Shown here: in pieces, positions 15,887 through 24,920 of the stretch
Layout: the number at the start of each line of letters is the position of its first letter
Numbering within the stretch: position 1 is the stretch's first letter
Origin: an uncultured Planctomycetota bacterium
GTDB taxonomy: Bacteria; Planctomycetota; Planctomycetia; Pirellulales; Thermoguttaceae
NCBI GenBank assembly: GCA_900317365.1
Contig: ONGM01000045.1
Location: 1-41,102 of the forward strand
Direction of reading: 5' to 3'
Length of the DNA stretch: 41,102 nucleotides
Made by a program: the position numbers and the translations under genes
Notes under the pieces: model-generated
Database searches by the model: none
The model's input: the letters and a program-made list of their open reading frames with translations, nothing else
Told to the model about the DNA's origin: nothing

Positions 15887-16564
15887 ATGAGACAATACGT
15901 TGCGCTGATGTATAAAGAATGGCTTGAAACGCGACATATTTCGTTTGGTTTTCTGATCGGAGGTCTCGTCGGTTTACATTTTTACTACATAACGTTAAAA
16001 ATGACGCGCACATTTGCGCTCGATATTGTCGGACTATTCGTATTCTTTACGCTCCTGAATTTGGCGACGCTCTGCGCCTGCGCTTTTGCGCGCGAACGTC
16101 AAAACGGAACGTCGACAATTTTGAGACGCATTGCCGCAGACTGGCGCGTCGCCGCTACGGCGAAGTTCGGCTACGCGATCCTTTCTTCCGCACTTTTCGC
16201 GCTGATCTTTACGGCGATTTCAGGCGTGATCGATTTGCGCCTCGGGTTTCCTTTCGGTTCGTCTATCGTCGACTATTTTAGGTCGTTCAACCTTCATACC
16301 TCCGACGCCGCCTTCCTTAAAGGGTTGGGACTGGCGTTTGTCGCATGTTGGGGCGTCTTTTGGACCGGTCGCACTGATCGCGTCTTCGTCGTCTTGGCGC
16401 TTTCGTTTCTGACGCCTACTCTGACCTCAATCGTCGTCGCATGGCTCTGTACTTATTGGGAATACGATTGGCAGGCGCCGACGATCATTTGTAACGCCGT
16501 AGCGAGCCTTCTCGCATTGACGTTTGCGCCTTTCCCCGGACGCTTCGGCTATCGTCAGAGTTAG
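15887..16564 (+). CDS. ABC transporter permease 2
   Basis: The protein has 225 residues from the ATG at 15887 (MRQYVALMYKEWLETR); AGAGG lies six to seven bases upstream, and a TTG two codons earlier is less likely. It is a diverged copy of permease 1, with the same KEWLETR start, CAFARERQNGTSTILRR and DWRVAATAKFGYAILSS phrases and six predicted helices. It ends the operon; a 12-bp hairpin follows 22 bases downstream. The 158-base gap to permease 1 is long for an operon but shows no terminator. Confidence 0.88.
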   Translation: MRQYVALMYKEWLETRHISFGFLIGGLVGLHFYYITLKMTRTFALDIVGLFVFFTLLNLATLCACAFARERQNGTSTILRRIAADWRVAATAKFGYAILSSALFALIFTAISGVIDLRLGFPFGSSIVDYFRSFNLHTSDAAFLKGLGLAFVACWGVFWTGRTDRVFVVLALSFLTPTLTSIVVAWLCTYWEYDWQAPTIICNAVASLLALTFAPFPGRFGYRQS

Positions 16565-16963
16565 CGTATCGCCGGGATTAGCGGATCAACGCTCGGGATT
16601 CGACGCCTGAGCGTTGAAGCGGCTATTTCGTTAGGGACTTCCTCCACGCTATGGACGTTAAACGGGGCTTTTCCGAAACGCGTCCGAATCGCGAATTTTG
16701 CGCCTAGTTTGCTGAAGTCGTAGCGCATGACGGTAGTTTTAAGAGTTGCGCCGATAGGGCGCGTCGTCGTCTGCAAAAGACGATTGAAATCTTCGGCTGA
16801 GATCGTCGGGGTCGAGGCGTTTTTTACTTTTTTCCTCGGGATCGCCGACTATATGCAATTTGAAAAATAGACTCCTGCGCGTTCCGAATCGCATTAAGGA
16901 CGTCGATTTGACGTTTGTTCCGTCAACTTCTCTTCCGTTGTCTTCTCGATCGGCGAAATGCAA
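16561..16963 (-). pseudogene. Possible frameshifted small gene
   Basis: Two overlapping minus-strand frames read as one protein if one base is removed within the A-rich tract at about 16820-16836. The N-terminal part runs from MHFADREDNG to FFKLHIVGDPEEK (from 16963). The C-terminal part runs from about VKNASTPTISAEDFN to DPLIPAIR, with the stop at 16561. Codon choice in both halves resembles that of neighbouring genes, whereas the other frames here do not. No family is recognised. It could be a decayed gene next to the defence-like island, a sequencing indel, or chance. No Shine-Dalgarno site was found. Confidence 0.3.
16586..16617 (+). terminator. Terminator-like hairpin after the ABC operon
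   Basis: TCAACGCTC (16586-16594) pairs with GAGCGTTGA (16609-16617); three more pairs (one G-U) extend the stem inward to a loop at 16598-16605. T residues are sparse downstream. Confidence 0.5.
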
Positions 16964-17020
16964 GGCGGTTCGCGACGAACCTTACTCAATCGTTTTATTT
17001 GAGAAAGAGATGGAGGCGTT

Positions 17021-18328
17021 ATGCTAATCCAATTGAAAGTGGAGAATTGGAAGTCCTTTCCGAAATTGGAATTTTCCGCGCTAGCGGGTAAGGAGCGACT
17101 TCATCGCGATCGTCTGACGAGCGCGTCTCAACTAGGCGCGCGAATACTGCCGGTCGGCGCAATCTACGGGGGTAACGCGTCGGGGAAAACCAACTTCTTT
17201 AAGGCGCTTGAGTTTGCCCGGAGATACGTTGTGGATGGCGTCAAACCCGGGCGCATGATCGGCGTCAAACCCTTTGCGCTCAGCGCCGAGACGCTGGAAA
17301 GTCCGACGCGTTTTCAATTTGAAATTTTGGTCGGCGACGTCTTTTATCGATATTCTTTTACGGTTAATCGTTTCGAAGTTCTTTCGGAGCGGCTCGTTGA
17401 AATTCGACGAACGGTAGAGTATGAGTTGTTTGCTCGTTGCGGAGAGCAGATTACGTTTGGAAAGAAATGCAAATGGTCGTCGGCGCTGGCGGTCGTCGCT
17501 CAGGGAACGCAAAAGAACCTTCTCTTTCTAACGAACAGCGCTTTCCAGAAACGCGAGGAATTTCGTCCCGTTTACGATTGGTTTCAAAAGACGCTCTTGC
17601 TCGTTTCTCCCGGCGCGTGGAGCGGATTGTTTGACATGCGCGTTACTACGCGCGATCCGTTTTCGCAACAAATTCAAGAGACTCTTCGCGAGTTTGACGT
17701 CGGTATTGAACGTCTCGACAGAATTGAAGTACCGGCGAGTCGGGTTCCGTTTCATGTTAATCTTCAAATTCAACGTGAAGACGACGCGCAAGAGGAGGGA
17801 TCCGGCTTTCAAATAGGCCCGTACTTTGTTCATAAAAAAGACGGTAAACAAACGATTTACGAGACGGTCGCCGTGCGCGCCGTCGACGGCGACGCGACGC
17901 GCCAAACGACGTTTAAACTCGACGAGGAATCGGAAGGCGCGAGACGACTCGTCGAATTGCTTCCCGCGCTGACTGCGTTGCGCGACGTCGAGAGGAGTCG
18001 CGTCGTCTTTATTGACGAATTCGATCGAAGTTTGCACAGCCTCGTCGCGAGAAAACTGATCGAAGACTACTTGGATTTTTGCGCGACGTCCTCGACGCGT
18101 TCCCAGCTTTTCTTTACGACGCACGACGCCTTGCTCATGGATCAAAACCTTCTGCGCCGCGACGAAATTTGGCTTGTCGATAAGCAAGACGACCGTTCGT
18201 CCCTTTGCAACCTCGACGCGTTTGGTCTTCGCTACGATAAATCATTGGTGAACGCCTATCTGCTCGGACGATTCGGCGGCGTTCCCAAGCTCCGTTCACG
18301 GAAAACGTCGCGCGAACAAGTCGAGTGA
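17021..18328 (+). CDS. AAA family ATPase of the COG1106 (AAA_15/21) type, defence-associated candidate
   Basis: The protein has 435 residues. It begins with the usual LKVENWKSF phrase. Walker A GGNASGKT is at 50-57, a signature-like DEESEGARRLVELLP is at 301-315, Walker B VVFIDEFDRSLH is at 328-339, and FFTTHD is at 364-369. The C-terminus has the family phrase VNAYLLGRFGGVP. This is the ABC/SMC-like ATPase fold used as the motor in several anti-phage systems, including some where it pairs with RloB. No RloB-like or toxin gene is adjacent on this strand; the gene instead converges on the Septu-like pair, with 21 bases between the stops. GGAGG four bases before the ATG supports the start. Function as a stand-alone defence or housekeeping ATPase is undecided. 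Confidence 0.85.
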   Translation: MLIQLKVENWKSFPKLEFSALAGKERLHRDRLTSASQLGARILPVGAIYGGNASGKTNFFKALEFARRYVVDGVKPGRMIGVKPFALSAETLESPTRFQFEILVGDVFYRYSFTVNRFEVLSERLVEIRRTVEYELFARCGEQITFGKKCKWSSALAVVAQGTQKNLLFLTNSAFQKREEFRPVYDWFQKTLLLVSPGAWSGLFDMRVTTRDPFSQQIQETLREFDVGIERLDRIEVPASRVPFHVNLQIQREDDAQEEGSGFQIGPYFVHKKDGKQTIYETVAVRAVDGDATRQTTFKLDEESEGARRLVELLPALTALRDVERSRVVFIDEFDRSLHSLVARKLIEDYLDFCATSSTRSQLFFTTHDALLMDQNLLRRDEIWLVDKQDDRSSLCNLDAFGLRYDKSLVNAYLLGRFGGVPKLRSRKTSREQVE

Positions 18329-18349
18329 TTTCGCGTTGCGCCGACGCGA

Positions 18350-19009
18350 CTAACGCCGGTCAAAATCCTGAGTCTTCCGTTGAAGCAGGAAACAGTAAAC
18401 GGAAAAACAATCAGATTCTTTATGAGCCGTTAAGAAGTCGTCGACGTCCTCCGCCGATGGCTCTGTCTTGAGAAAATCCCCAACGATTATGGCAATTCTT
18501 CCACGAATTCCCTTTAACCTTTGGGATTCGCTCAGATTGAATACGCGGATCGTTTCTTGGGAACGCCGCATATTCCTCTCAGATGCTTTCTTGGTAAGAA
18601 TTCTACCGTCGACTACCGAATACTCGAAGAAATCTTGCGGGTCTTCTTTTGACGGATCGATAATGTCTTCGACATTAAAGACAATTTGGTTGTAATCTTT
18701 AAAACGACCGCATGAATCTGTATTGCAACAGGAGAGAAACAGGTTTTCCCAATCGAATTCAAGTTTTGGATTATCGGAGCGACGCCGTAAATGTTCAATA
18801 TGCGCGTCTAACTTTCCTGATTTCCTTTTCAAACGAACTTCACAATAAGCGCAACAACCGTGTTGAGCGTCGCATAACGCGTTACGAATCTCCTCTTTGA
18901 CGGCAATTCCTTCCTCGGAACGACTTAAATCGTCCCATCGACGCGTATTTTTCTTGTTTTTGATTTTCGTTAAACGAGTCGGCTCGAGACCGCGCGAAAA
19001 CTTACGCAT
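18350..19009 (-). CDS. ptuB: HNH endonuclease, PtuB-like (Septu/retron effector family)
   Basis: The protein has 219 residues. A Cys-X2-Cys pair (CAYC, 53-56) is followed by the HNH core DAHIEHLRRRSDNP (68-81) and ENLFLSC (88-94), then further cysteines to about 100. This spacing and the phrase around HIEHLRP/R..NP....DW.NL are those of the HNH proteins that accompany PtuA-type ATPases in Septu and in the Ec78-type retron systems. In those systems the HNH protein is the nuclease effector. The ATG at 19009 overlaps the stop of the ATPase gene by 8 bases, as expected for translationally coupled partners. No reverse transcriptase or msr-msd RNA is seen nearby, so it reads as plain Septu rather than a retron. 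Confidence 0.85.
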   Translation of the reverse strand: MRKFSRGLEPTRLTKIKNKKNTRRWDDLSRSEEGIAVKEEIRNALCDAQHGCCAYCEVRLKRKSGKLDAHIEHLRRRSDNPKLEFDWENLFLSCCNTDSCGRFKDYNQIVFNVEDIIDPSKEDPQDFFEYSVVDGRILTKKASERNMRRSQETIRVFNLSESQRLKGIRGRIAIIVGDFLKTEPSAEDVDDFLTAHKESDCFSVYCFLLQRKTQDFDRR

Positions 19010-20366
19010 TTCGACCCTCGTCGCTAGTTTGAGATTTCTTCAATTGCCTCCGAAAAAGTTCTATTCTTTCCAGGGGCGGGTAGTCCAAACCGAAATGTTC
19101 GACCAATTCGGCGTAAAGCTTTTTTCCAAGCTCCTCGTCCGCTTTTCCCGCGCGAACCGTATCGTCGTATTCGAAGAGTTTAATGACAAAAGGATCGTTG
19201 GCTGGCGCGGGGTCGACTCCGAAAATCTCTCGTAGAATTTCCTGGCTTTCCACGCCTTGTGTTTGAAAATCCGGGTTCTGAACGCCGCCGTCGCGTAAAA
19301 TGCGAACGCATTCGCGCGGCGCCGACGACACGATTTGCGGACTATTCGTCGTAACGATGAACTGAATTTTGGGGAAAATGGAGCGGAGCGTCGGTAGAAT
19401 GTCCTGTTGCCAAGCAGGATGCAAATGCAACTCAATCTCGTCGATTAGAACGACGCCGGGCGTTAGGGTAAGCGCGTCGCGACCAAGGCGAGGATTGAGT
19501 TTGACGCAACGGAACGCAAGATCGCCGACAAGTCCGATAATAATCTTAACGCCTGCGCTTAACGAGTCGATGAGCGTTTTGCTGCGGAGCGACGTATTGA
19601 TCGCCCAGATTCCGTGAGAGAAATCTGAGACCACCTCGTCCCAGCCCGTCGGTTTTAACGCGCGGCGCAACGCTTCTTTTATAGGTGAAAGTTGACTTTG
19701 ATACCGCGCAAATCGCTCCTCGTCGTAGCCTGCGTCGTTGACGATTCGCCGTTGCTCTTCAACAAACGTAACAAACTCCAACGCGGGAAACCACACGCTG
19801 AACTCTTTGTATCCCGACTTGGGGTTTGTCGCGTCCGAATAACCGTAAGCCCTGCCCATCGCTAACGTGCTGGCGACGCGTTGTTCTGTAAGTCGCTCTC
19901 CCGCCCACAAACGATTGTCGCCGTAATACGCGATCAGGGGCCAGTTCACGTTGGCGCCGGGACTTGCCAGGAGTTGTCTTGCGTATGCGGTTAGCGTCTT
20001 AGCGTCCTTCGTTGAGGTTGTCGGGCGTTTTTTAGATTGCGTGAAGGCGCGTTTTACCTCGATAGGCTCTTGAAAATCGTCGCAGAGAAACGTCGCGGCG
20101 ATCTCAAGGGCGCCGCAAGGCTCCGTTCGTCCGTCGACGAATTCCTCGCGTTGATCCGATTCTCTCAAACTCGCGCCGGTTGCGTTTGGCATAACGCCGA
20201 TAAAGGTTCCCCACGCGACGTTAATCGCGTCGAGAATCGACGTCTTCCCTTCGCCGTTTTGGGCGACCAAGACGGTGAGACCGCCTTGCCCTTGGTCGAG
20301 ATTGAACTCGACGTGAAGGTCCTCGAAGCGACGGTAATTTTTTAATGTGAGCGACTGAATCCACAT
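19002..20366 (-). CDS. ptuA: AAA ATPase, PtuA-like (Septu)
   Basis: The protein has 454 residues starting MWIQSLTLKNYRRFEDL, the usual opening of this ATPase family. Walker A AQNGEGKT is at 35-42, a signature-like LSAGVK at 269-274, Walker B VVLIDEIELHLHP at 305-317, and TTNSPQ at 339-344. The DEIELHLHPAWQ phrase is typical of the COG3950/PtuA group. Together with the overlapping HNH gene downstream this forms a two-gene Septu-like anti-phage unit, in which the ATPase forms a complex with the nuclease. Assignment rests on motif order and gene pairing; whether the system is active is unknown. The upstream region has no obvious Shine-Dalgarno site and is partly occupied by a 64-codon open frame. 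Confidence 0.85.
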   Translation of the reverse strand: MWIQSLTLKNYRRFEDLHVEFNLDQGQGGLTVLVAQNGEGKTSILDAINVAWGTFIGVMPNATGASLRESDQREEFVDGRTEPCGALEIAATFLCDDFQEPIEVKRAFTQSKKRPTTSTKDAKTLTAYARQLLASPGANVNWPLIAYYGDNRLWAGERLTEQRVASTLAMGRAYGYSDATNPKSGYKEFSVWFPALEFVTFVEEQRRIVNDAGYDEERFARYQSQLSPIKEALRRALKPTGWDEVVSDFSHGIWAINTSLRSKTLIDSLSAGVKIIIGLVGDLAFRCVKLNPRLGRDALTLTPGVVLIDEIELHLHPAWQQDILPTLRSIFPKIQFIVTTNSPQIVSSAPRECVRILRDGGVQNPDFQTQGVESQEILREIFGVDPAPANDPFVIKLFEYDDTVRAGKADEELGKKLYAELVEHFGLDYPPLERIELFRRQLKKSQTSDEGRNA

Positions 20367-20536
20367 TTCAAAACTCGCGGTGGAACGCTAGGCGTTGGAG
20401 ACGCAAGCGCCGCAGCGCAATGGCCTCTGTCTACTTGTTCGCCGATAAAGGTACGAAAAACACGAGCGACTTCAAGGTCTCTTGCTGTTTCAGCGGATTT
20501 TTTGCGCGTTTTTAAGTCGCTCCAACGCAAAGTCAT
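20342..20536 (-). CDS. Possible small ORF overlapping the ptuA start
   Basis: This 64-codon frame starts at an ATG 16 bases past the major terminator and ends 25 bases inside ptuA. The first 38 residues (MTLRWSDLKTRKKSAETAR and following) have a protein-like, helical composition; the rest is proline- and cysteine-containing and less convincing. No ribosome-binding site is seen. It could be a leader peptide, a third Septu-linked gene, a remnant, or chance. Confidence 0.25.
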   Translation of the reverse strand: MTLRWSDLKTRKKSAETARDLEVARVFRTFIGEQVDRGHCAAALASPTPSVPPRVLKCGFSRSH

Positions 20537-20551
20537 CCCGCGCGCGCCCTA

Positions 20552-20602
20552 AAAAAGCCCGCCTCGGACGGCGGAAACCGCGAAGTCCGAGGCGGGCTTT
20601 TT
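20552..20602 (-). terminator. Strong terminator of the Bat-type operon
   Basis: AAAAAGCCCGCCTCGGA (20552-20568) pairs perfectly over 17 bp with 20586-20602. The A/T ends give a T-run on both strands (CTTTTTT on the minus strand). It lies 40 bases beyond the last gene of the operon and is the strongest terminator in the window. Confidence 0.92.
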
Positions 20603-20642
20603 GCAACTTGTTGACCGGAGAACGCGCCGGGTGCGGGCGAGG

Positions 20643-22265
20643 CTATTCCGCGTCGCCTTCTTCCGCGTTTTGACTTGCTCGGAGCGCTTCGAAGTATTCG
20701 CGCGCGACCCGTCGACGCTCGGGGGGGATATTGTCGTCGTCGAGCGCCGCTTCGAGCTGCTTTTCGTACTCGCGCTCGGCGTCGTCTCGCTCGCGAACCG
20801 CCTCGACGACGACGGAGGAGTCGTTCGTGCGAACGCGCTCGACCTGCGAGTCGCCTTCCTCGTTCTCGCTACCGACGAGGCGGGTCAGGTTGCGTTCCGA
20901 GTCCAATTTGACGTCTTTGCCGGAAAGGGGATCGGACGCGCTCGAGGATTCGAGGGATTTTGCGTTCGATTTGCCGGAGCCCTGCCCGGAGCTTTGCGCG
21001 GTTTTGGCGCCGGACTTCGCGCCTTGCGATTTCTCCGCGCCGTTCTTATTTCCGGCCTGCTGATTCGCGGCGTTCTGCGCGCACGACCCGCAGGCTCCGG
21101 CGCAGTTCGATTTACAGAGTCCGAGTCGCGCCATTTGACAGTCGAGCTGCTTCGCCGAATCCTTGTTTTTCTTCTGCGCGCGCGCTTTGCCGGCGAGTTT
21201 GCACGCGGTGTTCTTGCACGAAGAGCATTTACCCGCCTGGAGTTCGTCGGCGAGCTGTTCCGTAAGTTGCGCGGTCTGCTCGTCTTTGCGACTGCGAATA
21301 ATCGCGGCGGCGGCGCGGAGCTTTTCCGCAAGCGCCTGACGATCGCGCGCCGACATTTTTTCAAAGTCGAGCTTTTCCAGTTCGTCCGCCGCCGTCTCGT
21401 AGTCCCCTTCCGCGAACGCGCGCGCGATATTCTGCGTCTGCTCAATTCCGGAGAGCGCGTTTCCGAGTTCCTTTAGCGCGGCGTCGGTCGCTTCAATTCC
21501 GCTCGCGGCGATCGCCTTCTGAATTTCCTGCTCCATCTGGGCGACGAGCGCGACTCCTTTTTTCGGGTCGTCCGCCGAATTATTGAGTTCGGTCGACAGG
21601 TTCTGCAATTTTGTTTTGAGCGCTTGAAGCTCGGCGTTTTCGGGATTCTCAAGCGCGATCTTTTCGATTTCGAAGATCGATTCTCGGACCTCGGTCGCAA
21701 CTTCGAGCGCGGTCGCGTTCGGGGCGTCGGCGAGCGCGTCGGCGGCGAACGGGCGCCAGAGCGCGAGGGTCAAGAGAATCGCCAAGACGGCGAGGGCGGA
21801 GAGTCGGCGTTTTGCGCGTCGGAGACGAACGGCGACGACTTCTTTGGCCTTAGCCGTTTCCACGCGGTCAAAACAGTCTTGAAGTTGTAACGCTTCGACA
21901 GGCGTCGTTGCGCGCGATTGGGAGTCTTTGAGAAGTCCGGCGGCGGTTAGGCATCGGTCTTCGAGTCGATAGCGCGCGTCGATCGCCTTTTCCGACGCGA
22001 ACTCGTCGCGAGGCGTCGTCATTAGCGACGCGATCGTCGCGACGACCGCAATTCCAAAGGTCGCGATAAGAAAGACTGTCGGCGAGACGGCGAATCGACC
22101 GGAGCGCAACGCGACGAGCGCGAAGATAAACGCCGCGCCTAGCGCGAGCGCCAGATTCTTTACGAAGGCGTCGAGCGCCGCTTTCATAAAGAGGCGGCGG
22201 CGAACTTCCGACGTCAGCGCGCGAAATCGCGCCAGCCCGCGCGTAAAATTGATATTATCGTTCAT
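20643..22265 (-). CDS. Membrane-anchored coiled-coil protein with an eight-cysteine cluster
   Basis: The protein has 540 residues. Two hydrophobic helices lie at about 36-52 and 62-80, a third at about 156-170. Residues 185-345 are a long charged helical region, probably coiled coil. Residues 347-395 contain eight cysteines in 49 residues (CSSC, C355, C376, C384, C388, CGSC). The remaining C-terminus is Ser/Asn/Gly/Lys-rich and then acidic. I do not recognise the family; planctomycete Bat operons often end with a membrane coiled-coil protein of this kind, but I know no name for it. The cysteine cluster could bind a metal or form disulphides. AAGGAG seven bases upstream supports the start. It is the last gene before the strong terminator. 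Confidence 0.82.
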   Translation of the reverse strand: MNDNINFTRGLARFRALTSEVRRRLFMKAALDAFVKNLALALGAAFIFALVALRSGRFAVSPTVFLIATFGIAVVATIASLMTTPRDEFASEKAIDARYRLEDRCLTAAGLLKDSQSRATTPVEALQLQDCFDRVETAKAKEVVAVRLRRAKRRLSALAVLAILLTLALWRPFAADALADAPNATALEVATEVRESIFEIEKIALENPENAELQALKTKLQNLSTELNNSADDPKKGVALVAQMEQEIQKAIAASGIEATDAALKELGNALSGIEQTQNIARAFAEGDYETAADELEKLDFEKMSARDRQALAEKLRAAAAIIRSRKDEQTAQLTEQLADELQAGKCSSCKNTACKLAGKARAQKKNKDSAKQLDCQMARLGLCKSNCAGACGSCAQNAANQQAGNKNGAEKSQGAKSGAKTAQSSGQGSGKSNAKSLESSSASDPLSGKDVKLDSERNLTRLVGSENEEGDSQVERVRTNDSSVVVEAVRERDDAEREYEKQLEAALDDDNIPPERRRVAREYFEALRASQNAEEGDAE

Positions 22266-22356
22266 TTATCGACTCCTTACGTCGCGACTTAATAGCGACT
22301 CTCTATCTTCTATCTCTTTGTATTCTAGTCGAATGCGATCAATTGTCAATTGGATT

Positions 22357-24870
22357 TTATTTTGCAAAGACTCCGCGTCTGAGGTAAACGTCGACGACGT
22401 AGACGATTAGAGCGAGCGCTAAGGCGAGGAATCGCAGCGGGACGCCGCGTTGCGCCTGCGCGCCTTTGAGCGCCGCCGACAATTCCTGCGGCGTCGGATC
22501 GTATAGCCCGCCTGTCCGCTCGGCGATCGCGCGCATGAGCGTTTCGTCCGGCGGGTTGACGTCCGACTCTCTCCCCTGATCGACGAAGAAGACGCGATCG
22601 ATTGCGGCGATCGATTTCCCGCCTTTCGCGGCGTTCGCAAACGCGCGGTATTTTTCGCCGAGCTTGACGGGGAATGCGGCTTCGTAGAGGCCGGGCGCCT
22701 TTTGCGTCGCTTCCAGTTCCCGTTTGCGCCCTTGACCGTCGACGACGGAGACGGTCGTATCGGCGTCGTTGAGATAGTCTTCGTTGCGATCGCGCGCGTC
22801 GAGGGTTAGGCGTGCGCGCGACTCGTCGATCGCGATTTGGACTTCCGCGCGTTCGGAATTGACGCTTCGTGCGACGAACCGCACCGTCTGCGCCCAGAAT
22901 TGAGGGAACTCGTCCCAGTCGAGCCATTCTGCGGACCATCGTCCGTCGACGTCGGAGGTAAACGCCGCCGCTTTGCCGAGTCCGTATCGCCAGTAGGTTA
23001 GCAGCGGGTCGCCGGTCTCCGTCGAGAGCGCGGTTTCGCTCGTCGGCTTGGCGCGCACGACGATATTGCCGAGTAGAGGCGGCGCGTATTCCATAGAGAT
23101 CCCGTCGAGCATCGTCGAGGCGGCGGGCTCTTCGAGCGCGAGGAAAGGCGTCTCGTTGAAGTTCGAGCGGTCGGCGAGCTTCGTTTCGCGCGCGAAAATT
23201 TGCGGCACGGAACTCGCGTCTTCGCAGTAGTAGAATCTTCCGGAGCCTTCCGACGCGAGCTTTTCGAGCAGGAACTTGTCGGCGTCTCCTCCGATTCCGA
23301 CCGTCGAGACCGTGATATTGCCGTTCGCCGCCTTGCGCAACGCCTTTTCGTAGTCTCCCGGCACGCTTTGTCCGTCGGTTAAAAGGATAACGTGCTTAAA
23401 TTTCGCGTTTGCGCGGAGTAGGTCGTCGGTCGCTTTCGCGAGCGCCGGGTAAATATTCGTCGATCCTTCCGCCGCGATCGCGCCGATCGATTCGTTAATT
23501 GCGGACGGAGAAAGCGCGTTTTGAAGCGGCGCGATTTCGCGCGGCGCGTCGTCGAACGCGATCACTTCGATATAGTCTTGCGGCGCGAGAAGTTCGACGA
23601 CGCCTTTCGCGGCGTCCTTTGTGAGTTCGATTTTGTCCCCGTCCATTGAGCCTGACCGATCGATAACGAGCGCGATCGCGAGGCTCGGCTTTTCCTTTTC
23701 TTTCTCAAAAGTGGAGCGAACCGGGAGGAGATCGTCGAGCGGGGTTCTCGCGTACCCTCCGGCGCCGAAGGAGTTTTCGCCGCCGATCGCAAGGACGCCG
23801 CCGCCGAAGTCGCGGACGTAGTCGCGCAACGCGTTGAGCTGACTGAGCGTAAACGAGGTCGCGGGCGCGTCGGAAAGAACAATAGCGTCGAAGCGTTCCA
23901 GTTCGAGCGGATCGGTCGGAAAGCCTTCGATCGGGCGCGATTGCGTTTGGAGATCCTGAGCTTTCAGCGCGGTCGTGAAATTTCGGGTAAGATCGGAGGA
24001 TTTCGCAACGACTAGAATTTGCGGCGCGGCGTCGGTGGCGACGAACGCCGTCGCGCGGTTATTGTCGACGTATTCGTCGTTCTTTGCGTCGATCGTCGCG
24101 GCGAGTTCGAGCTCTTTATCGGACGCGCCGGAGGAAACGTCCCACTCAAAACGATTCTCGCCGACGGTCAGCTCGACGTCGCGCGTTTCCTGCAACGTTC
24201 CGTTCTTATAAAAGGAGAGCGCGCCGGAGGTTTCGATCGAACTTTGCACGACGGCGACGCACTTCACAGTCGCGCCTTGTCGCGCGCGTTCGGGCGCTTC
24301 CAGTCTCGCCGCTTGAACTTCAGGTCGTTCGGACGCGTCGACCGGTACGACGGAGATTGGGATTTTGGAGTCTTGAATCGCCGTTTCCGCGTTTCCTGAG
24401 GTCTGTCGACCGTCGGAGAAGAGAACGATTTGGGTCGCGCAGGTCGGATCGGCGGCGGCGAGCGCGGCGAAAAGCGCGGACTCGAGATTCGTCGCGTTCT
24501 TCTGCTCGACGGTCAAGGCGTCGAGGTCGGCGTTCGGTTCGGCGGCGAAATAGATCGAGCGTTGTTTCGACGGCTTGCCGATCGGGGCGTTTTGCGCGGC
24601 GAACGCTTCGGCTCGTTGGAGCGCGTTTGAGCCGACGGAAGCGCTGGCGTCGACGAGCAAGATCGTTTCGGCGCGCCGCGACGCGACGGCGAGCGTCAGA
24701 CCGGCGAGCGCGAGTAGAATCGCGGCGCAGACGAACGCGCGGATCGCGAGAATCGCCCGGCGTCGCGTTGGGGAGAACTCGACGAGGGAGCGCTTGCAAG
24801 CGAACGCGAGAATACCGACGATCGGAATCGCGCACCATAACCAATTGGGATGCGTAAAGTACAACGACAT
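22357..24870 (-). CDS. Membrane VWA protein with glutamine-amidotransferase-like domain
   Basis: The protein has 837 residues. It has two N-terminal helices (about 10-25 and 40-63), an N-terminal VWA-like region with DASAS at 74-78, and a beta-rich section (185-280). A class I amidotransferase-like domain follows (about 285-385, FGGGVLAIGGENSFGAGGY) that lacks a recognisable catalytic triad. A second VWA domain has a complete metal-ion-binding start DRSGSMDG at 404-411 and LLTDGQS further on. A final helix precedes the C-terminus. This is the large second VWA protein found downstream of MoxR/DUF58/BatA in planctomycetes and relatives. It probably works in the periplasm or at the membrane with the other operon members. 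The gap to the upstream gene is 50 bases. Confidence 0.88.
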   Translation of the reverse strand: MSLYFTHPNWLWCAIPIVGILAFACKRSLVEFSPTRRRAILAIRAFVCAAILLALAGLTLAVASRRAETILLVDASASVGSNALQRAEAFAAQNAPIGKPSKQRSIYFAAEPNADLDALTVEQKNATNLESALFAALAAADPTCATQIVLFSDGRQTSGNAETAIQDSKIPISVVPVDASERPEVQAARLEAPERARQGATVKCVAVVQSSIETSGALSFYKNGTLQETRDVELTVGENRFEWDVSSGASDKELELAATIDAKNDEYVDNNRATAFVATDAAPQILVVAKSSDLTRNFTTALKAQDLQTQSRPIEGFPTDPLELERFDAIVLSDAPATSFTLSQLNALRDYVRDFGGGVLAIGGENSFGAGGYARTPLDDLLPVRSTFEKEKEKPSLAIALVIDRSGSMDGDKIELTKDAAKGVVELLAPQDYIEVIAFDDAPREIAPLQNALSPSAINESIGAIAAEGSTNIYPALAKATDDLLRANAKFKHVILLTDGQSVPGDYEKALRKAANGNITVSTVGIGGDADKFLLEKLASEGSGRFYYCEDASSVPQIFARETKLADRSNFNETPFLALEEPAASTMLDGISMEYAPPLLGNIVVRAKPTSETALSTETGDPLLTYWRYGLGKAAAFTSDVDGRWSAEWLDWDEFPQFWAQTVRFVARSVNSERAEVQIAIDESRARLTLDARDRNEDYLNDADTTVSVVDGQGRKRELEATQKAPGLYEAAFPVKLGEKYRAFANAAKGGKSIAAIDRVFFVDQGRESDVNPPDETLMRAIAERTGGLYDPTPQELSAALKGAQAQRGVPLRFLALALALIVYVVDVYLRRGVFAK

Positions 24871-24920
24871 AATCGTTCCGCGCGATATAAATTATTCGAA
24901 ATCAGGATCGAACGCGTTCG

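Noticed and set aside
18350..20536. Retron interpretation of the HNH/ATPase pair
   Set aside because: No reverse transcriptase and no msr-msd-like inverted repeats are present, so plain Septu fits better.
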